Shown: positions 1 to 12,313 of the stretch, one piece after another
Numbering within the stretch: the stretch's first letter is position 1
How the letters are laid out: every line of letters begins with the position of its first letter
Assembly (NCBI RefSeq): GCF_964355755.1
Contig: NC_092671.1
Coordinates: 33,373,304 to 33,437,303 of the forward strand
Direction: 5' to 3'
Length of the DNA stretch: 64,000 bases
Source of the DNA: Antedon mediterranea
Lineage: Eukaryota > Echinodermata > Crinoidea > Comatulida > Antedonidae
The notes under the pieces: generated by a model
Seen by the model: the letters and a program-made list of their open reading frames with translations, nothing else
Told to the model about the DNA's origin: nothing
Database searches by the model: none
Made by a program: the position numbers and the translations under genes

Positions 1-84
1 TGGGTAGGGTTGTCTAAAGTATTTTATAACACACATAATTAGTTAAAGTTAAATTTGTTATGCATTTTGTTGTAGGTAGGAAAA

Positions 85-180
85 AATGAAGATTCTATCT
101 TGCCTAGGATACAACAATGCGGCGAGAGTTGGAACCTCAATCTCACGATCAGTAGTCCAACACACTGCACCACATGCCCT
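85..180 (-). repeat. tRNA-derived SINE, head plus short body
   Basis: Read on the minus strand, this begins with a pol III A-box-like stretch (GTGGTGCAGTGTGTTGG) and about 30 bases later has a B-box-like GGTTCCAACTC. It continues into a body containing CCTAGGCAAGATA, a tail style seen in many invertebrate SINEs. It does not close into a tRNA acceptor stem, so it is a retroposed copy and not a tRNA gene. Ends are approximate. Confidence 0.55.
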
Positions 181-1256
181 TATATGTATGTCACTGGACA
201 TTTATTTAAGACAAAATTGAATTCAGAAAAAAAATCCAGTTAATAGTTAATGGCCTATTTAGCAGAAACACACCCCAAAAATTATTTTTATTTCACTCGA
301 TTTAGAATTCATTAAAAAAATATAGAAGAAATGACAACTAAAATTATTAATATATGAAGTGTTCAAGGCTATTCTTTTAACATAGGATAAACTATATAAA
401 TAAATGCTTAAGCTTGGATATCCTAAAAAAAATCCTATAGTATATCTAAACCCAGTACGAAAATAAGGCTTCAAACTCTTAAAACGCAAAAACCTTGTAC
501 GCATATTAGGATGTTGAAATCTCCAGTGATTTAGCAAATATTTCTGCATGTGAGAACTCCATGTAATCTTAATCACATTTTTTATCCTAGCAATGAATTG
601 TTGATTCAAGCATTTAAGGCCCTTTTAAAAAAAATATTTCTCTCAAAATTGTCCGTAGAGTATGTAGGTGGCGCTGCGTGGTTCCTAGCGCAACCAAAAA
701 TGCGTTCAACCTGCCTGAGTGACTCCTAGGTCACCAATGGTTTGGAATAGGCTTATTGAAGTAGTCATTTTAAAACTTAATAATTTTCAATAAAAACAAA
801 CTAAAATTTCAAAAGATCACTAAATATTTGTTTTTAATAATCTATTTATTTTTTAACTACAGTTTAAGTTTACTTTACTGTTTATCAACATTGTAGAGCT
901 GACTGCATTTTTTGGTTGGCTAGCAACCATGCAGGGCCCTCTATCGTTACCGTGATACTGTATTGTGTTTGGAAAATTCAGATATTTTTATGTGTTGACT
1001 TATACTTCGGCCATAATAAATAATGCATGGCAAAGATAGGGGCTGAACGGTACGGTAGTAGTATCTACTCTATTATAAAGTTATACACTTCTTAATGATA
1101 TACAGTAAATTATACAATTGTGTACATCATATAAAATACAAGAACATGTGTATGGTGCACACAAATTGAACTAAATAACCGTGAAAAAAGCATGTACAAA
1201 TATGAAATCACACATACATTCTAAAAGTCAATTCATAAAATTGGTATATACAAAAG
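181..1256. other. AT-rich intergenic, nothing recognised
   Basis: No supported exon. A 116-codon open frame on the minus strand (259-609) has AT-driven composition, no recognisable motif and no splice context, so it is not called. Confidence 0.5.
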
Positions 1257-1425
1257 TAGAACCAGTGCTTTGGACACTTCTCTATTCAGGGGACACCCAT
1301 ATTAAGAGGACATTTGAATCCTGTAAAGCAACCTAGGGACAATACAAAGCACTATGGCCAACTGTGATTCAGGGACACTTTGTTTGGTCCAAAAGTGTGT
1401 CCCCTTAATGGGAGTTTCTATCTTC
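1257..1425. repeat. Dispersed repeat with GGGGACAC motifs, copy 1
   Basis: Contains several forms of CTATTCAGGGGACAC and its inverse GTGTCCCCTTAATGGGAG, bounded by AGAACC on the left and a related inverted motif on the right. Related sequence occurs near 8829-8955, 22407-22492 and 41868-41995, with weaker traces near 9840 and 49610. The internal inverted symmetry suggests a small non-autonomous DNA element or short satellite; the class is not resolved. Confidence 0.5.
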
Positions 1426-1948
1426 ACCTACTTGTAATAATTGAAGGAAATAATGCAAAATTAGTATTCATTTCTTTATTTATTCCTCCGTTATTTATTT
1501 GCGACATTGGTTATATTTAAATCCTACTGATGCAAGTAGGAATAAATGTTTAATAAAGGAATTACCGGTACTAACCATGTTATTCACAACAAGAAAATAC
1601 ACACTTGTTAGATATTTTTCATGCCATAGTTGAATGAACGAGACGTAATACAGTTTAAATTTGTTGTTCCGATGTAGACAGAAGAGCGTGTGCATTGGTT
1701 TTTATTGTAATCTCAGAATAGTTATATTGTATTGGATAATAAAATTGCAATGCTTTGATGTGCTCGTAAGCAAAGATAATTATGTATTTCATGAAATGAT
1801 ATTACATTTTTTATTACCATGAATAGAGCTTAAATATACTGCACACAGTTGCTTTCAACTCTATTATTAGTATATAAAATGTAAGATCATCTTTATGAGT
1901 AAAACAGCGCCACCAGTTTCATAAACATTGATTGGAGTTTTTCCTTAT
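1426..1948. other. AT-rich intergenic, nothing recognised
   Basis: A short minus-strand open frame (1495-1695) has no family resemblance and is taken as chance. Confidence 0.5.
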
Positions 1949-3264
1949 ATGGAACTCAGGGGTGCAGCCAGTGGGGGGGTCACGGGGGTCCTGACCCCCC
2001 TTTTTTTTAGAAAAAATAAATAAAAACATGAGACAACAATACAGATCAATCATCCTGGAGATACTGTGGAAGATTACTACCGAGCAGTATTACCAAATCA
2101 ACTTCTTGATTACAAACCGAGTTAAAAACCCGTTTTTCTGCCGATAACAGGCCATGCTTTAAAATATTTGGCGTAGCACCCGAGTCTATCGTGAAGTGTA
2201 ATGTTGAAGAAGTCTTCAAGGAACTTGAATTTGGTAGGATGATCTGCCAAGACACAAACATCTTCATTCCGAGCTTCAGTGATGGAAGCGACTGTGTAAA
2301 ATTAGCGGATCCAGATGTGTTCCCGAATGTGTGTGCACTTCTTCTAATCGCGTAGGCCTATGCCCGTAACGTCTGCTTAAGCTGAGCGGAGTTTTTCGAC
2401 TTTATGGAGAACGAAAACCTGTTTGGGAAATCACATGTCTTATGAGCAGCTTTCGGGATTGTGCCTCATGAACATACACTTTAACATGAACATTAATACA
2501 GAGAATGTCATTCGCGAATTCTGTCTCCAAGCCAAGAAGAATGTTCCAAACTTATGTTTAAAGATGCATCACGCGATGTCAAGAGCGCCGTTATAGTAAC
2601 TAACGTAAAATGTATAATAATAATTTAGAAGTTAGTTATTACAATTATGTATAAGCTACTATCACCTATACTATACATTCGAACAAAATAGGTATATTTT
2701 TAAACAAAATATTGTATGTACTGGGTATGATAAGCGTCTCACATACACACGGAGCCAATATAGCTTCTTGGACTTGCATAGTGTATGAACTCTAACCTTA
2801 CGGTTCTCATTTAATAATATCACTCCCTCCATGCTATCATTCTAATTTCTTTTTTCAAACTTTTGCATCTCTACGTTCATTTCATGCAACTTTTGTATTG
2901 GTGAAAAGGGAGGAATTCAAATAATTCCTCCTCTGAGTTTACAGCCTCTCTACACAAATCAACAAACAAGCAAGAAAAAAAGTGTTTGTCTGTGGCAGCC
3001 TGGAATATAAAAATGTTCTGTAATGAAAATGAGAGTTGTTTTTTGTTTTCTTTGTTTCAGTTTATTAGTGTTAACATTGTCATATTTGTGTGTGCGTAAA
3101 CCGATTCAAATGATCTAGATTGCCCTAGACCGCCAAAGCCCAACCGCGGGGCCCTTGGCGTCCCCCTGGCCCCCAGCCCATGGTTGCTCGCTTCGCTCGC
3201 AAAATACTCACATATTGGTTGACCCCCCCTTTAATTCTTTGCTGGCTGCGCCCCTGATGGAACT
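1949..3264 (+). mobile_element. Decayed hAT DNA transposon with 8-bp target-site duplication
   Basis: The element runs 1957-3256 and is flanked on both sides by the identical 8-mer ATGGAACT (1949-1956 and 3257-3264). Its ends are CAGGGGTGCAGCCAG and the near-inverse CTGGCTGCGCCCCTG. An 8-bp duplication with CAGGGG termini is the hAT superfamily signature. Inside, the plus strand keeps a broken C-terminal transposase segment (separate entry). At about 1.3 kb it is far shorter than an autonomous hAT, so it is internally deleted. Near the right end a CG-richer stretch (3120-3200) has no clear role. Confidence 0.85.
2314..2575 (+). pseudogene. hAT transposase C-terminal dimerisation domain, broken
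   Basis: Around 2314 one frame reads DVFPNVCALLLIA and then hits TAG (2353-2355). From 2381 a different frame reads AERSFSTLWRTKT followed by YEQLSGLCLMNIHF. The order (F)PNV, then AERSFS, then LSGL..L.NIH is the conserved C-terminal (dimerisation) block of hAT transposases of the ZMYM/52-kDa-repressor-like group. The in-frame stop and the frame change between the two blocks show that it is dead. Traces of the preceding domain (DYYRAV, about 2065-2082) lie upstream in poor condition. Confidence 0.8.
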
Positions 3265-4042
3265 TATAAAGAGAACAAACTAGGGACATTAAATAACGCT
3301 GTTCATTGAGTTCTTAAATATTAAACTGATTCTATATCTATAAACATTAATTTAGTTTCAATATTATTTTATAATATCTCATTAATAATCACATGATGAA
3401 TATTTTTATATCTGATTTTATCATATAATTTCTCATTTATAATAATGTACATTAACTATAAAAAATTAAAATAATTTAAATGTTATATGAATCATAGGTG
3501 TGTTATTATCAGAATTTGTCATTTATAACAATTACAATAATTATTCCATAATTATTCCTTTTAGTCATGATGTGCGTTGTTGTAACCTTTAGGAACATGT
3601 CACGAATGTGAGAACATGTTTAACAAAACCTTTTTTTCCGTCTCCCTTAGGCTTCCAACATTAGGAACACAAAAGCATTAAGAAACAGTATGCAAAAGAA
3701 GCATAATTACTATTTAAAAATAAACTTTTAAAACACCTATGGAACGCTGGGAGTGCCATTAATGGAAGAATAGTACTAAGGCATATCAAACGTTTCTCAC
3801 CCCTGTTTTTTTTTTCACATACCGTAGTAATTCGTAATCCAGTGACAATTTGCGAGTCGAGTGGTCCGGAATATGGTCACCACCCACAAACTATAATCAT
3901 AAAATTGATGTAGGTTCGAGGCTCTCCTCAGCCATTAGTTCTGGATGGAACTTCTTGGGTAGGACTTATAATACAACGTTCAGTGGTTCATCAATGCATG
4001 TTGCAAATGATATAATGTCATCTTTAAGAAGAAGTGTTATGG
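3265..4042. other. AT-rich intergenic, nothing recognised
   Basis: No exon or repeat recognised. Homopolymer T runs occur near 3630 and 3807. An open frame at 3850-4083 overlaps the next transposon end and has no family resemblance. Confidence 0.5.
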
Positions 4043-4213
4043 CCAGTGGCGTAATGCAGAGGCCTCTGGGTAAGGTACCCTAAGTTGCCCGTTTTTAACC
4101 TTATACAACGTATTTTAATGCCATTTTCCCCTCCAGGCCCTGGTCGGGTGCCCCTATAAGCTTCGAGGCCCCTGAATCTATCCAGTTAGCGCTCATAACC
4201 ATTACGCCACTGG
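4043..4213. mobile_element. Short MITE with CCAGTGGCGTAATG inverted ends
   Basis: The left end reads CCAGTGGCGTAATG and the right end CATTACGCCACTGG, an exact inverted pair of 14 bases. The interior has the motif GGCCCTGGTCGGGTGCCCCTATAAGC. If the element starts at CAGTGG, the flanking octamers (GTTATGGC and GTTCTAGT) match at five of eight bases, compatible with an old hAT-type duplication. A decayed relative lies near 41190-41347. Confidence 0.7.
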
Positions 4214-4828
4214 TTCTAGTTCAAGTCAATATTGTACAGTTCTAGTCACTATGAAGACATGAAATAAATAAGGCACTTGGCAATGATATTTTGTTAACAT
4301 GTATACAGTAAATACTGTATAAATATCAAATAAAGACTTGAACGTTTTATTCTTCATATCAACCAATACTTCACTGTCTACTGCAACCAAACACTATTTA
4401 CAACTATAAATAGAATAGAATAGAATGGTCTCAAAAGAATAAGGTATTCTTTGAAAAAATGATAGGATATTTCTTCAAAAATAATAGATTTACTTTTTAT
4501 ACTTTACATTATGCAGTTTGTAATATTGCAATTATTTTTTTTAATCAATTGGGTGTGATATCGTAAATATCTAAGCTTCCACTTACCCTAATGATTACTT
4601 CTAAGTAGACCCAGGTAGGGGTAAAAGAATAACATTAGCATAAAAATAAATGAATATGGCTAGAGAATAGATTTAATGACTTAAAACAATTGTATATTTA
4701 TTGTAGTACCAATATATGGTAGATGTGTATCTATCTTACTGTATCTTCAACTTTTGTATTACATTTTAGAAATCTGCCTCCAGAATTTAGAGAGTATTAT
4801 TTTTAGCATGGCTAGTTTTATTTTTACT

Positions 4829-5860
4829 TTAACACTTTGACTGCCAGAGGTTTTTCCAGTTAGAAACTGCCACCGCCAGCGTTTTCAGCCCAATTAGATG
4901 TTTTTATTAAAGCTGATTGAAACTATGTATGTAATCTGATTTATATGTAATTTAGACTAAAATAATCATAAGGATTTTAGCTTTACAATGGTACCAAGTA
5001 TGATTTTCAAATCACAATATGTAAATCGTAATAGCAAAATAAAAGTAACCAACTTTTTTAGTTTTTCATAGTTTCGCGCAAGAAAGTCGAGATAATTGCG
5101 ATTTTGTGCAAGACATCACAATATGAAAATATCGCCCGGTGAGATCAACAAACAACGAAAAAGTTACTTACACGGCACCGATAGGCCTATAAAAACAAGT
5201 TATCACTATCAAAAAATGTATTACATTTTATAAATCATAAATCTTACATCAATTTTTCGCCAAAATCCACATAGTAAAGACACCAGGCCTAGTTAACCAG
5301 GCCTGAAGTTGGTCCGGAACCCTTTTACGACTAGGACTAGGGTAGCCTAGTACTACTAGCCTAGTAAACTGATGATAATATCCATACCATTTCTAAACAA
5401 GTTTGTTGTGTGAAACTCGGTTACTTACAGTGAAACACCAAAACAATTAGGGTATACATACAATAATAAAATGAAAGACTTCATATTGAAAATGACTCCA
5501 TTATTTTTTATTCAGAGAACAAACAAACATGCCAATCCACAAAAACCTTTGTAATGCTTCAGCGGCATAGCTAGCGCGCGACCGATACACAATGCGCCAA
5601 GCCATCGCTCTATGCGCTACTGTGATGCGCGGTGTATGTTATTCCGACAGGTACCATTTTGACAGTCGTTCGTAACCAAATTAGTTACTTTCAAATAGTA
5701 AAATATTGACGGTCCAGACCGAATATAGTGTCCATATTTATAGTATATACCAATAATTAATCTATCTACCGGATTTCGTAAAAAAAGATCTTCATGTTTG
5801 GCAGTCAAGCAATATGTTTCCAAACACGAAGATCTTCGTGTTTGGAAGTCGGAGTGTTAA
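4829..5860. mobile_element. piggyBac-like non-autonomous element flanked by TTAA
   Basis: Ends are TTAA-CACTTTGACTGCCA on the left (TTAA at 4829-4832) and the inverse of TTAA-CACTCCGACTTCCA on the right (TTAA at 5857-5860). piggyBac-type elements target TTAA and often have such termini. The interior has a subterminal near-palindrome AACACGAAGATCTTCGTGTTT (5822-5843 region) and no recognisable transposase. The open minus frame 5617-5823 is not clearly a transposase. Confidence 0.65.
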
Positions 5861-8828
5861 AGTAATGCTTGATAGATACCTCAAATATTTGAATCACAAT
5901 TTCATAGATTTTGAGGTGCGGATTTAGGCAGCGGATGAACAGGCAAGCATCTCTCCTAAAACATTTAACAGCCTTTTCTTTTTTAAATAAAATAATTAAT
6001 ATCGACGGATCATCTTTATCATTTATGAAATATTTAACCCCTCACTCCTCACCAAACTGGATCGGCCCCTGATTTTAAATATCAATTAAACAAATTTATC
6101 TATTTTTACAATTTAAATGGTTTTTTTTTGTATGTTTGGGTATATATGTACAACTGCATTCTACACATAAATGTTCAATATTTGTATACTATGTCTTAGT
6201 TTATTAATAATTAATAAACTGTTTATTTAACATTGACTTTGGTTTGTAATCAAAATGGAAGTGATGGTAAATTAAAAAATATATATCATGTAGCATATAT
6301 TTTACTTATGGTTACTAATCAGTTGTTTTTTTTTGTGGGTGAGATTTGTTACAGTTTTTATAAAGAATTCACAAATCGATAATAATACAAAATATTGTAC
6401 TGTTCACTGAAGCACATAATTAGGAGGAGGAGGAAGAATTCCTTGAATTGAATGGCATAATTGAAAAATAGAAAATACAATAGAGTACCGTATACATTCA
6501 AGCTGATTGACTTTTGTACATTAGGATTAACAGGCTTTGCAGTTTAGTTATCATAGATTGAATGGAGAATTTTTGAAAACAAAATTTAAACTTATCGGCA
6601 TGCATTTGGACTCTATGATCATTTTATTTATTTTGGATAGTTCATCCATATACAAAAAACAAAAAGAGAAACAATTCGGAGTGGATTCAGGAGCGTAGGG
6701 CAGCCAAAATAAAATTATGATATCGGTACTACTTTTTATATCTATTTTTGACAGACTATTATTGTATGGAGCACTCTTTGTCGTGAGTGAAGAAAATAGT
6801 TTGAACATTTATTTTTTAAATTGGTAAATGTATGAAACAATGTGAACTGTAAATGTAATTATATATGATATTAAGTTTATAGTATATTTCTGGATTTTTT
6901 TTATCTTTCTATCAATATCATATGAACCATAAAAAGCATAACAATAAGTTCAATACTTATCATTATAATTATATGACAATTTTGCTCTATATCTAATTTG
7001 TATGCGACTGGTGTTATCATCTTCAAATGGAATGTCAAATATATCATCAGCTAAAATGAATTCCATGTGCTTTCATATATTGTAGAACATTAAGCATTGC
7101 AGCATTGTAAAATATATTATATTTTATTATTTTTATTTAAAAATCAGCTCAAGCTTACTGGGTTTCTGATAACAAAATTACTTACTGCAGTAACTGTTAC
7201 TGCAGTAGAATAATTGTAACAGGTCTCTTATAAATGTATGATTAAAAAAAAAAATACAAGGATATCAATTAATTTACATAGTGTAACCACACACACTTAC
7301 ATATAATAAATGATTAAAAAATGCAAAATTTGTATTTTTTGGGTTTCAATGTGAATTTTTGCTCCCTACATTTTAATATTTGAGTTATGTTCAGAAAGTT
7401 AATAATTTCAGTACAATATTCATAATGATTAAAATAAATCTGGTGTTTATCAAATTAAATTCATAGGAAATGTGTGTATAATTTGTGCATATATGCCATT
7501 AACAAACGTTGTTCATTGGAGCATGAAGCATCATGCTTACTTATTTTATACAACTGGTGCTGATCATTTAACTTCTGCATTAAACTGCAGGCAAGAAATA
7601 GATTATTTAAACTTTATAATATGTTACTACTAGACAATATATAATAGAAAACAAATTACTTATTCAATTAAATTGAATGTTTATAAGTTCTATTATCTTT
7701 TGTAATTTATTCTGTTAGTACAAAATATTTACATAATTGCGTTATCCATTTCTTTTATTTAGTATTCATAAATGCATTCTTTAATGCCTTACTCTATAAG
7801 ATGATCATTAAATCTTGTAAATTTGCGACATTAAATAATTCCATTTTCATCATCAAATTGTATAATTCTCTCACAAATCACTGCCCTTTGTAACAGTCAC
7901 CAAATCCACCTCTCAGGTTAAAAACCACAACATTAAATAATTCAATTAATATTCATCCATATTATTTAAATGCTTTCTCCATGTTCATGATCTCAACAGA
8001 GAAATTGAATATGAATAAATACTATAGTAATTTGACAGGAGTGTAAGTAAATGGATGAAGTATGAACAAAGCTTGACTGTTGATGTAGAAGGCATGGAAG
8101 AAGCATTAGCTTAACACCTTAACAATGATTCAACCAGCTTCTCAAACATCTTGTATGGACACAAAGGTGACAATATTATAAATCAAAAATGATAACATTA
8201 TATATTGATTAGCATTCATTGACTGGCCCTTTGCCATAATTAGCTGTAATTATTTGACATAGAACCACCTGCTTGTAAATTATGTAAATCCCGCAGAATG
8301 TCACTGTACTGAGCAGCAAGGAAGACAGTTAACTGGTTTTGAAATGTCAATGGCCTGGCAAAGGGGGTCAACGATGCCTATTTTTGTTCTTAGAAGGTAT
8401 AATTATAGATTTTTCTTCAAGTCTAAAAAGTTAATGTAGATAGGGGTAAAGTTTTGGAGAGTATTAAAACAGGTAAATTTCGCCTAGAGAGAAATAAAAG
8501 AGATCAACATTTGTGATGACGAAAATAGATGTTAATACATTTAAAGGCACACAATAACAATTTCAGTTTATGATGTTTAATAGCAATATTTTCAAATACA
8601 GATTTCATTATTTTATTAATGAATAAAATTGATAATAACGAATGAATTTAAATATTTAATAACAGCTTTATATAGCTTTTACGATGCACTAAAATTGGTA
8701 ATTTGACACGTAATTAGATTGACTATCTGATTCCTACTTATTATTGATAAGCTCTACAATTAAAAAGCAATACACAAATGTCATCAATAACCAAAAATAC
8801 ATCTACCTAATGCTATAACTGAGATACA
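5861..8828. other. AT-rich intergenic; one short perfect hairpin
   Basis: No supported gene. At 7183-7207 two 12-base arms (TACTGCAGTAAC and its inverse) are separated by one base. A weak pair of inverted ends (CTGGCCCTTTGCCA near 8222 and its inverse near 8355) may bound a roughly 140-bp relic. The rest has extreme A/T content. Confidence 0.45.
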
Positions 8829-8955
8829 ATAGAACTCCTCACTCATTTGAAACATTCCTATTCTAGGGACACTCCCATTGAAACAAATGACGGACAATTT
8901 GTTTTTAGTCCAACTTTGCAGAGAAAACTCCTATTAGGGAAAACTTTGTTTGGTT
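8829..8955. repeat. Dispersed GGGGACAC-type repeat, decayed copy 2
   Basis: Motifs AGAACTCCT, CTAGGGACACTCCCATT and AACTCCTATTAGGG match the family seen at 1257-1425, but the copy is diverged. Borders are approximate. Confidence 0.4.
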
Positions 8956-9942
8956 TGATCGATTTTTTTAAAAACCCAACCTGAAAAAAAAAAAAATAAA
9001 ATAAAAATGTTTAATTTGTTTTATAAAAAAAATTTAATTAGCATTATACGAGACATCAATGATGCAAAGATCAGCCATCGTTAACTCAACGTAGAAATGA
9101 TATAATATATTATTTTTAAAAAAAAGTATTTAATCACAGACCTTGTGTTTATACAATTGATGATAATCTTGTAGAAAATAAATTTACACACAAGTTTGAA
9201 AAATAAAAAACATAAAAAAGAATAAAAAGACACCTCTAAAAATGCCATTAGTAATCTTTATTAGTTAGCAAGACATTTTGTAAATGTGTCGTCAATGTTG
9301 CGATATTGTTATAATATGCAAATTGCAATGCTGTGCATTGGGTTAAGCGCTTCACATCTTTTCATATCCCCAGCTATCAAAGTCACATTTTACACAGAGT
9401 TCAAGGTAATCGTGTAGTTCAAGGCCATCATAAAAAAAAAAAACAGACTGCTGCATAATATGCTATCTATCCAATATCATTATAAACAAGAACATTCCTG
9501 TTAAAATGTTGTGAGGCAATATGATAACATTTTTCTAATCATCAGTTTGAACCATCTATTCAAATAGTTGACAAAAGGATAACCTTGAGAAGAATGCCAT
9601 AGGTGTTAAACAATACTTGTTATCATTATATAATATATAGTTATAAAAAAAACAAATGTAAAAATCATACCACAGAACAGCCTTCCCCCATTTTATTATA
9701 TTAGCAATACGAGCCTTCCTTTACTTTTGTTAACACATTCAGGGTTGCACTTTTCCTTTCCCCATAAGCTCAGGGGCCGCTGGGTTTAGCCAGTGAGTGT
9801 ATATATATATACTGCCGATTGTTTGTTTCATGAGAAAATGCCCACTTATGGAGAGGTGTCCTAAAAAATGAGTTCTGTTTCTCAAAATTGAAGATACTGG
9901 ATTCATTTTATTAATTTTAACTTATTTTATATTTATTTACTG
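8956..9942. other. AT-rich intergenic, nothing recognised
   Basis: No exon recognised. A trace of the GGGGACAC-type repeat may begin near 9830, and a short TA run lies near 9801. Confidence 0.4.
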
Positions 9943-10073
9943 TTGTAACTCACCAATAACAGGATGGAAACTAAAGTGAGGCTTTCATTTGAGGGTAGAG
10001 AAGATAGAAAGAGTTCTGAGGTACACACCAACACACCACTAGGGTCAGGATTGAAGCCTGAACCTTGGCTTCT
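9943..10073 (-). repeat. Decayed tRNA-derived SINE, relative of 14851-15066
   Basis: Shares ACAGGATGGA, CATTTGAGGG, GAAAGAGTT and the inverted B-box region GTCAGGATTGAAGCCTGAACCTT with the better copy at 14851-15066. The A-box portion is missing, so this is a truncated or eroded copy. An apparent plus-strand open frame (9964-10185) runs through it and is not a gene. Confidence 0.5.
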
Positions 10074-11270
10074 GTCTTACTATTTTTTTCATTTGTACAA
10101 AAAAAATTGCAAATTCATGTATGTATTTTTTCCTTATATTTTTTCTTGTCTTTTTTATGAAAGTGACTCAATTTCAATAGTCTAAGCACTGGCTAAGGTA
10201 AACACATGCTACACATTTGTAAAGTTATTGTTCAAAGTTTACTTGTAAAGGTTATTTATATCACACATGGACTAAAGATCTCTGATTCAGAGTCTGAACA
10301 AGATATAAAAAAGAAGACTTTGTTTTATTTTAACCACTCATGAGAATTGAGTCCTTATGTACTTTCAAGTAATCTTGTAGGCATGCCAATTTCAATTAAC
10401 TGAAAATACAAGAATGAAAGTTGGCCTTAAATTATCTGACATCACAAAGGGAAGGCCTACAATTTTCTTTACACCCAAAAACATAACAATTAAGAGGCAG
10501 AACATGCAACTCTTCCTGTGAATATTTAACAAAGTTTGTAACCCATTACTGACTGTTATCTACAAAGGCAATGGGTGCACTTTTTACATGACTAAGCACT
10601 GTGGTGTGGACTTGACCCTTCCACTATGCTAATTTGATAGCAACTGTTGCCAGTAAATTCTGGTTATGAGACAACCCAGAGCATGTGGTAACCTGTCCAG
10701 ACCACAGTCAATCGGAAACTTAATAAGAATATAATGCTATGATTGACCAAACCTGACACAATTAATATCCTAGAACAGGCCCCAAAAATATACCAGGGGC
10801 AACTGTTACCCATTAAACAACAGGTCACCTTTATCTGCAACATCCCCACATATTACCATGGGATAAAATATGCCAAATCAGATTTTTTTGTTCATTTTTG
10901 TCCATTATTTTAAAACGATTTAAGTTATCTAAAATAGAATATTTACTGTATGTCAATAATAAAAATATAAAAAACAATAAAAATTACAAATATATATGAA
11001 ATATTAAAAAAAAATTACATTATTACTTTTAGTTTATATGGAAAATATTTATAAAAGAGGAAAAAATAAGATGTTTTAAAATTTAAATTGTATAATTATA
11101 GAAAAATGAATAATCGTAATGTCTCTGATAATATCATTTAACGATATAAGAATAATTTGGTAAATTGATTAAATCTCAATAAATTTTTTCTCTTGACAGA
11201 ACTTTCAGACAACATTGGAAATAAGTCGGCCTCTTACACAACATTTAAAAAACTAGAACTAGACAAAATA
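10074..11270. other. AT-rich intergenic, nothing recognised
   Basis: A less AT-rich patch lies at about 10500-10850, but its frames show no family motif and no splice pair could be argued for. Confidence 0.45.
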
Positions 11271-12313
11271 GACCCCATTTACACTTCAGCTTTTGGCCGG
11301 CTCGAGGCCGGCTCCGAGCCAAAAGTGCACAAGTATAAACACTCTGGTAACAACCGAGCCGGCTCAATTTTGAGCCTAGTCTAGAGTAGGCTTCGGGCCG
11401 GCAATTGTGGGCTTCGGGCCGGCACTTCGTATAGTGTAAACACTCGCGGTCATAAAATGAACGTTCTGGGTCAACCATAGTTTAAAGTTTACGAAACTTA
11501 TTGCTGATGAACGGGAATTCTTCATTGAAATTAAATTGGTGAAGATGTATACGCCTTTTTTACGAAACGGAAGACATTTTCGATCGATGACAAACAATGC
11601 TGTGCAACGAAGCGTAACCAACAGAAATAAAATAGCGTTTTCAGGGGATTTTAGGACACCATGCGGCGCCTATGCTTATACACTGTGGTGTTTTTTTCGA
11701 TGGCCTTTAAGAAGTGGAAACAAATTTTCTAATTTTTTTCAATCACACAGTTATGTAGGCTAATCTTTAAAGAACATTTTACAGTAAAAATTTTGTCCAT
11801 ACGGCTGTCCGTTGAGGAGTTACGAATTAACGGAGTAACTTGTCCTCAGAAAATAGTCTGAAAACGCTATGTTATTTCTGTTGGTTACGCTTCGTTGCAC
11901 GGCATTGTTTGTCATCGATCGAAAATGTCTTCCGTTACGCGAAAAAGGCGTATTGATCTACTACTATTCTTCAGAAAACGAGATGCAAACATTAGTAGTA
12001 AAGCAATAATACAATTGTTTTGATCCTTATTAAATACCGTTATTTGATTCTTTTTTGCTAAATTTCGATAGGTTTAAGTTTAATAATATTAACTTTTTAA
12101 GACGTTTGGTGGGCGCACATGAGCGGATACGACGTGAATGTAGCGAAATCGTATCATCGAGCACTCTTACGCGAGAGCAAGTGTAAACACAATAGTAAGG
12201 GCCCGAGGCCGGCTTTTTGGGTAAGTGTAAACACATTGCGGGCTAAAAAGAAAGCCGGCGTCGGGCCGACTTGGGGCCGGCGAAGAAATCGTCGATGAAG
12301 TGTAAATGGGGTC
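11271..12313. mobile_element. Foldback-type DNA element with nested inverted repeats
   Basis: The ends are GACCCCATTTACACTTCA on the left and its exact inverse on the right (ending 12313). Just inside lie GGCCGGC-rich inverted tracts (left 11293-11425, right 12200-12290). A second, longer pair of inverted arms of about 100 bases lies at roughly 11536-11640 and 11858-11957; both carry GAAAATGTCTTCCGT or its inverse. The GC-rich termini contrast strongly with AT-rich surroundings. No transposase is visible, and the several open frames here are by-products of the inverted arms. No clear target-site duplication was found. Confidence 0.75.

Noticed and set aside
259-609. 116-codon minus frame
   Set aside because: AT-driven Phe/Ile/Lys/Tyr-rich composition and no family motif or splice context.
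2046-2267. 73-codon minus frame inside the hAT relic
   Set aside because: The coding strand of the relic is plus; this is an antisense shadow.
8080-8170. Minus-strand frame reading MFEKLVESLLRC as a gene's last exon
   Set aside because: Plausible ending, but no convincing acceptor or upstream exon.
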